From positions 23,991,567 through 24,055,566 of the forward strand of contig OX579636.1 in NCBI GenBank assembly GCA_951230915.1: a stretch of 64,000 nucleotides of DNA, read 5' to 3'. This DNA comes from Antitrichia curtipendula (Eukaryota > Streptophyta > Bryopsida > Hypnales > Leucodontaceae). The notes beneath the pieces were generated by a model. The model was not told the DNA's origin, ran no database searches, and saw nothing but the letters and a program-made list of their open reading frames with translations. The position numbers and the translations under genes are program-made. Below are positions 62,052 to 64,000 of this stretch, one piece after another (the stretch's first letter is position 1; every line of letters begins with the position of its first letter).

Positions 62052-62975
62052 TTAACCCCTAAAGGATCAAACTGCGTTTTTTTGGCAACATAGCGATTTG
62101 GGCAGCTCACTATGGATGGAGTTTTTCTTTTATTTCTTTGAAATTTTCACACAACATGTGCCTGAGGAGTATCTTTAAGGCCCAACAATTTTTGTAACTT
62201 TTGACTACATGGTTAAAAAGTTATTGCATGATATGTGATTTTCTTTGAACTTTGGGCAGCCCGGGCATCTCAAAAAAATTCTTTAAAAATGACTTTTAAA
62301 AAAAATAAAAATTTGAAATTTTTTTATTAGATTTTTATCTAAGTGGGAAGCTTTGGATCATCCCATTTTGATCGATGAGTCAAAAGTTATGAGGAGTTTT
62401 AGTTTGGGGTAGTTTGCCACTAGTTATAGAATCTATACATTACAAAAAGTTTGAAATCATTTATTTAATTCAGTTTTTAATATTTTTGGAAAACAACAAC
62501 AACATTAGTTGTAGATTGTTTATTAAAACATTTTTACCGTTGGGATTGGAATTTTTCAATTCCATAAATAAATTGTTTACAATTTAGTATTTTGGCTCAT
62601 TTTCTACTTCTTTCTACTTACTATTTTTTTTGTACATGTTGTACAATTCCAAATGATTTGAAAATTTTCAAGCATGTAGCCAACTTGAATTGAAGAATGA
62701 ATCCAAAGAGTTACAACCATTTGGACTTTGTTTCATACAAATATTGCCTTCTGAAGTGCAGCTGCCCGGATTTTCGCAGTGGTAAAAAAAGGATTTTTGT
62801 AACTTCAGACACTAATATCTTGCAATCTACACGGCGGAAATTTCTGAAATTTTTTCCACATCTTTTCGAATCAGTTTACTAAAAGATCATACGGTTAAAT
62901 TTGTCCTAAATTAATTTTTTCCTAAAATTTGGTGGTTGTCTTAAAAATGACAGTTTTAGAGTGGTTACCCAATTT
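62052..62975 (+). mobile_element. TTAA element, subfamily B, copy B5
   Basis: TTAA at 62052-62055 then CCCCTAAAGGATCAAACTGC and TTTTTTTGGCAACATAGCGA. Full-length alignment with B3 through AGGCCCAACAATTTTTGTAA, GAGTCAAAAGTTATGAGGAG and GAAGTGCAGCTGCCCGGATT. The right terminal repeat is lost after about 62975. Confidence 0.75.
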
Positions 62976-63359
62976 CAGTATTTGATGTAGTTGCAAAATG
63001 GCAACAAACATATGATGGACAATGAGGTTGAAATAAGTGGTCATGGGCCCGTCTTTCTAGGATTCTTCAAGCTATTGTTTCAGAAATGCATGAAAATTAT
63101 CCAAATTCCATGGACGGTTCCTTTCTTCGAATCCTACCATAGGTGCCAAGTTGCTCTACACATATCCAACAACCGTCTTAGTGGTCTTAACAGTCCAAGC
63201 TAATCCCACAGGAATAATACCCAACTCAAACACACGCCATCAATAATTCGGAGCCTCATTCAGTAAGCTTGACGAAGAGAACATCCTTGACCACGAACTC
63301 TCGTCTGGTAACTTACCCGTTCAGGCAAACAAATCATCCAGTGGTCATCACCGTCTTCA

Positions 63360-64000
63360 TTCATCCATGCCCATTTCATGCGAACCGGCCGGTACCCGCC
63401 AAAACGGCCCGGTAATTCGTCCACAGTTTGCCCGCCAGTTTACCCGAAGAGACGGAATGTAGATTCGTGGTCGGAGAGCGAGGTAACTCCAAAAGAGTAA
63501 ATAATTTGAAATTGACGTCGTCTCTTTCAGTAAAATATTCGTGTGTGTCAGAAGCTAAAGTGGGCAAGACGTGATTGCGACTTTGCGAGGGAGCTGTGGC
63601 CGCTGCTCGCTGCGCTTTGTCCGCTCCACTCACTTGGAACCAGCGAGCTTTCCACCCGGCCCCGATCGTCGCTTTCATCGCGTCGTCGTCGTGGAAGACT
63701 TCGTCGGCCAATGCTGCCATTCCTGCACATCTTTCCACGGCGTTTTTAAACAAATAGATGAGTCGGTCCCGGCGGAAAACTTTATTGTTTCTTGGCGTGG
63801 TGTAGGTGAGGTTTGAATGTGTTGGTGAGAGTTTTGAATTCGTGTCGTGGCTGGAATTCGGATTGTGGATGTGTGGAGTGGTAGCGAAGTTCTTTCACTT
63901 CTTGAACTGGAGTTCTTGGTATTGTGAGAGAGAGGTGCAAGATCAATTGGCTGTGCTGGACGAAGAAGATTGAGGTTGGTGTTATTTGTATGAACTGGAG
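63360..64000 (+). promoter_or_regulatory. CpG-rich promoter-like island and 5' leader of a rightward gene
   Basis: From about 63360 the sequence becomes abruptly GC- and CpG-rich (GCGTCGTCGTCGTGG, CGGCCGGTACCCGCC), unlike the preceding 60 kb. After 63780 it is G/T-rich, with short upstream ORFs (for example ATG at 63817 closing after three codons). This resembles a long plant 5' leader. The most likely reading is a promoter with a gene continuing past 64000. Confidence 0.45.
63376..63720 (-). CDS. Candidate GC-rich ORF on the minus strand, unidentified
   Basis: From ATG at 63720 the frame is open for 114 codons to a stop at 63376-63378. It begins MAALADEVFHDDDAMKA, continues TIGAGWKARWFQVSGADKAQ, then an alanine-rich part, and ends GTGRFA. 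The frame is also open upstream of the ATG. Its amino-acid composition looks protein-like, but plus-strand frames are open over the same bases because the region is GC-rich. It may simply be the antisense of a promoter or leader. No domain recognised. Confidence 0.27.
   Translation of the reverse strand: MAALADEVFHDDDAMKATIGAGWKARWFQVSGADKAQRAAATAPSQSRNHVLPTLASDTHEYFTERDDVNFKLFTLLELPRSPTTNLHSVSSGKLAGKLWTNYRAVLAGTGRFA

Overview
This window reads as intergenic, repeat-rich nuclear DNA of a multicellular eukaryote, most likely a land plant. It is visibly AT-rich. It has no intact long ORF (the longest is 159 codons and is explained by a repeat), no operons and no rRNA or tRNA genes. Most of it consists of short non-autonomous DNA transposons in various states of decay. 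Plant-like hints are several AAACCCTAA-type leader motifs and spliced-exon-like islands. The assignment to a land plant is an inference; I could not run a search, and the species is not identified.

Layout. 1-2.5 kb holds a small GC-richer coding candidate on the minus strand (955-1167) and promoter-like sequence near 2473. 2.5-11.7 kb has no recognisable gene, plus a diverged tandem repeat at 10.85-11.33 kb. 11.76-16.63 kb is a tight array of six related elements that sit in TTAA sites and have CCCCTAAAGG-type ends. 17.46-19.77 kb holds another such element, then a decayed piggyBac-type (DDE_Tnp_1_7) transposase pseudogene with recognisable catalytic blocks, and two copies of a small palindromic element. 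20-35 kb carries the best copies of several families: the foldback family 'K' (CATAACATTC ends, long hairpin arms), the 'H' MITEs (AAGGTAG ends), the 'J' MITEs (AAGGTGG ends) and more TTAA elements, some nested in each other. 35-41 kb is mostly featureless, with one tRNA-like SINE head and AT-rich low-complexity sequence. 41.7-44.9 kb is a cluster of H elements. 47.9-51.5 kb holds a candidate 1.9 kb element, two copies of a coding-like repeat, and a convincing isolated 147-bp exon on the minus strand (50606-50752). 55.4-59.1 kb has a tandem duplication, a 565-bp TTAA element, an H element and a large K element. 60-62 kb has a small tandem repeat and no clear gene. 62.05-63 kb is another TTAA element. 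63.36-64.0 kb is a GC/CpG-rich promoter-like island, probably the 5' end of a gene running off the right edge.

How the parts fit. The transposase fragment and the many TTAA-flanked elements with CCC-type ends fit the piggyBac superfamily rule (TTAA target duplication, termini beginning CCC). The simplest reading is one autonomous lineage, now dead here, that mobilised several non-autonomous subfamilies. One copy inserted cleanly into the loop of a K foldback element, which gives a relative age order. No cellular pathway can be read from the window.
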